From Thermohalobaculum sp963822985 (GTDB taxonomy: Bacteria; Pseudomonadota; Alphaproteobacteria; Rhodobacterales; Rhodobacteraceae), in contig CAWGJU010000005.1 of the NCBI GenBank assembly GCA_963822985.1, forward strand, positions 247,991 through 311,990: 64,000 bases of DNA, given 5' to 3'. A program made the position numbers and the translations under genes. The notes under the pieces are model-generated. The model ran no database searches and was not told where the DNA came from. It saw only the letters and a list, made by a program, of their open reading frames with translations. Shown one piece after another: positions 62,853 through 64,000 of this stretch; position 1 is the first letter of the stretch, and each line of letters begins with the position of its first letter.

Positions 62853-63020
62853 GCGGCTTCTCCGATGCTGCCAGACAGCATCTCACGCGCGAGTCCTCCA
62901 AGGCCGTCCATGCGAAGGCGGACGTTGAGCCCATCCGTGCCGATGTCCACGCGCTCGACCAGCAGCGCCACGATGCGTGCCTGTTCGGCGGGGAAAAGTT
63001 CGTCCCACATCCACCCAGCC
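62849..63020 (-). pseudogene. C-terminal remnant of a large serine recombinase
   Basis: The minus strand reads WMWDELFPAEQARIVALLVE, then RVDIGTDGLNVRLRMDGLGG and LAREM. This is the C-terminal end of serine-recombinase proteins (LFPAEQARIVxLLVERVDVxxDGLxxRL). Only about 55 codons remain; the catalytic N-terminus is absent. The stop overlaps the next gene (ATGA). Confidence 0.75.
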
Positions 63021-63071
63021 CCCTGAAATCGCAGAGACGCGCGACGTCCTGACCTGGCCACGAGAAGGCGC

Positions 63072-63100
63072 CGGACGCCTGGCCGCAAGGCAGGCGTCCG
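63072..63100. other. Hairpin between recombinase remnant and sigma-like gene
   Basis: CGGACGCCT / AGGCGTCCG is a perfect 9 bp stem with an 11-base loop, in the spacer of divergent genes. It may be a recombination-related or transcriptional structure; no T-tract. Confidence 0.35.
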
Positions 63101-63136
63101 ATGTCCTTCGCGTGGCACGAGATCCGTGATCACCTC

Positions 63137-63823
63137 ATGCATTCTTCTTCCAACCTTCACTTCCAGCGCAGTTTCGACGCCGTCCGGCGTGCGCAGGCTG
63201 CCCTCACACCGTTCCGGGATCCGGCGGCCCTGCTGGACGGGCTGCACCGCACGCCCGGCGATCAGGGCCAGAAGAACGTGATCCTCTCCGCGCTCGTCAG
63301 GGCGGCGCAGGACGACGGACCCGCGTCCGACTGCGCCCTGACGCTGCTGTTGCTGGCACTCTGGCCCGGCCTCGACGCCATCCGGCGCCGGTCGATCTGG
63401 CGCAGGATCGGCACCGCCGATGAGGTCGCATCCGATGTTCTGGCGCGCACCACCGAGGCTGTCCGCGGCCTCGACCTCGGGCGTGTCAACTGGATCGCGG
63501 CCACAGTGCTGCGGAATGTCGAGCGCGACATGATCCGCGTGCGCCAGCGCGACCAGACACGCGAACATCTCGCCAGCGGCGCCGATCCCGACGAGGTGGC
63601 GGACAGCGGCGACAGCGGGATCGGCGCGGCCGGGTACGCACGGCTGAACGGCGCCGTGCGGAAGCTGCTCGGCGATGACGCCCTGCTGGTGATCCGCGTG
63701 GCGATCGAGGGCTTCTCCCAGGCCGAAGTCGCCGTCGAGCTGGGCCTGACCGAGGCCGCCGCTCGCAAGCGGTACCAGCGCGCGATGCGCCGGCTGCACG
63801 ACGCCCTCGAGGAAATCCCCTGA
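63137..63823 (+). CDS. RNA polymerase sigma-70-like protein
   Basis: The 228-residue protein has helical sigma-2-like segments (ILSALVRAAQDDGPASDCAL) and a region-4-like helix-turn-helix (LLGDDALLVIRVAIEGFSQA, EVAVELGLTEAAARKRYQRA). It resembles ECF-like sigma factors of mobile regions. The ATG at 63137 is my choice; an ATG at 63101 in the same frame lies beside the hairpin. It is followed 84 bp later by the gene at 63908 and may be coexpressed. Confidence 0.65.
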   Translation: MHSSSNLHFQRSFDAVRRAQAALTPFRDPAALLDGLHRTPGDQGQKNVILSALVRAAQDDGPASDCALTLLLLALWPGLDAIRRRSIWRRIGTADEVASDVLARTTEAVRGLDLGRVNWIAATVLRNVERDMIRVRQRDQTREHLASGADPDEVADSGDSGIGAAGYARLNGAVRKLLGDDALLVIRVAIEGFSQAEVAVELGLTEAAARKRYQRAMRRLHDALEEIP

Positions 63824-63907
63824 ACCGATGTCCCGATCCGGTCCCGCCGGTGGCTTTTCCCATTCGAGCGCCCCGAGCGCCTTCCCTCCAACCGAAAGCA
63901 GACACGC

Positions 63908-64000
63908 ATGAACCGCACTGCCGATCTGTCGCTCGAGGATTTCAGGCGTCTTCCGGGGCTCTATCGCCGCTGGGAACTGACCGAGGTCTGCGAGCCCAAC
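63908..64000 (+). CDS. Start of an uncharacterised gene cut by the window edge
   Basis: Only 31 codons are visible: MNRTADLSLEDFRRLPGLYR followed by RWELTEVCEPN. This is too little to identify. It follows the sigma-like gene by 84 bp in the same direction and is likely in the same operon. Confidence 0.45.
   Translation, partial: MNRTADLSLEDFRRLPGLYRRWELTEVCEPN

Overview
This 64 kb window is a very GC-rich chromosomal segment that looks like an alphaproteobacterium. The evidence is the gene content: MucR/Ros regulator, DUF1285-MoxR-DUF58-DUF4159 block, DUF1489, alphaproteobacterial-type rpsO-pnp and fabD/fabG/acpP/fabF/mltG blocks, a DctPQM TRAP transporter, and dispersed CCCTCCCCC/GGGGGAGGG and CCGG-type palindromes. 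I cannot place it below class; Rhodospirillales in the wide sense would fit but is a guess.

Layout. 0-0.8 kb: rpmH, rnpA, yidD, followed by decayed pieces of a DedA gene and an IS630 transposase where yidC might be expected. 1.3-9.4 kb: a sugar-acid cluster (SDR, HpcH/HpaI aldolase, 2-hydroxyacid dehydrogenase, gluconate 5-dehydrogenase-like SDR, idonate 5-dehydrogenase-like enzyme) joined to a TRAP transporter. 9.8-12.7 kb: mucR, a DUF533 protein, an IS fragment and ttcA. 12.8-20.5 kb: DUF1285, MoxR ATPase, DUF58, DUF4159 and a large VWA-like membrane protein. 20.7-25.1 kb: lipoprotein, truB, rpsO, pnp. 25.4-27.4 kb: two extracytoplasmic or hydrolytic proteins (DUF1080, metzincin protease). 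27.5-40.4 kb: a long minus-strand run (FAD/GcvT dehydrogenase, small secreted protein, adenine deaminase, MltB, NlpC/P60, M17 aminopeptidase, HPt protein, MoaB, phosphoesterase, uracil-DNA glycosylase, amidase). 40.6-50.7 kb: mixed housekeeping, including a MshEN-glycosyltransferase fusion and dapB. 50.9-56.6 kb: fatty-acid synthesis genes, interrupted between fabD and fabG by two tandem cytochromes c.

From 56.6 kb the window is accessory. An apparently complete 1,397 bp insertion sequence with about 50 bp imperfect ends and an 18 bp target duplication lies just before a tRNA-Ser(CGA). Beyond the tRNA is a degraded island of lower GC: the C-terminal remnant of a HerA-like ATPase, an IS110-family transposase remnant, a large N6-adenine methylase carrying an HsdR-like N-terminal domain, an AlpA/excisionase-like regulator, a serine-recombinase remnant with its partner gene, and a sigma-factor-like gene. 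The methylase, IS110 piece (antisense) and ATPase piece form one misleading 918-codon reading frame.

Sequence quality matters here. Conserved genes (rnpA, yidD, dctP, DUF58, DUF4159, pnp and a gene near 49.3 kb) contain apparent single-base indels, several next to short homopolymer runs. I treat most of these as sequencing or assembly errors, not biology, and annotate the full spans.
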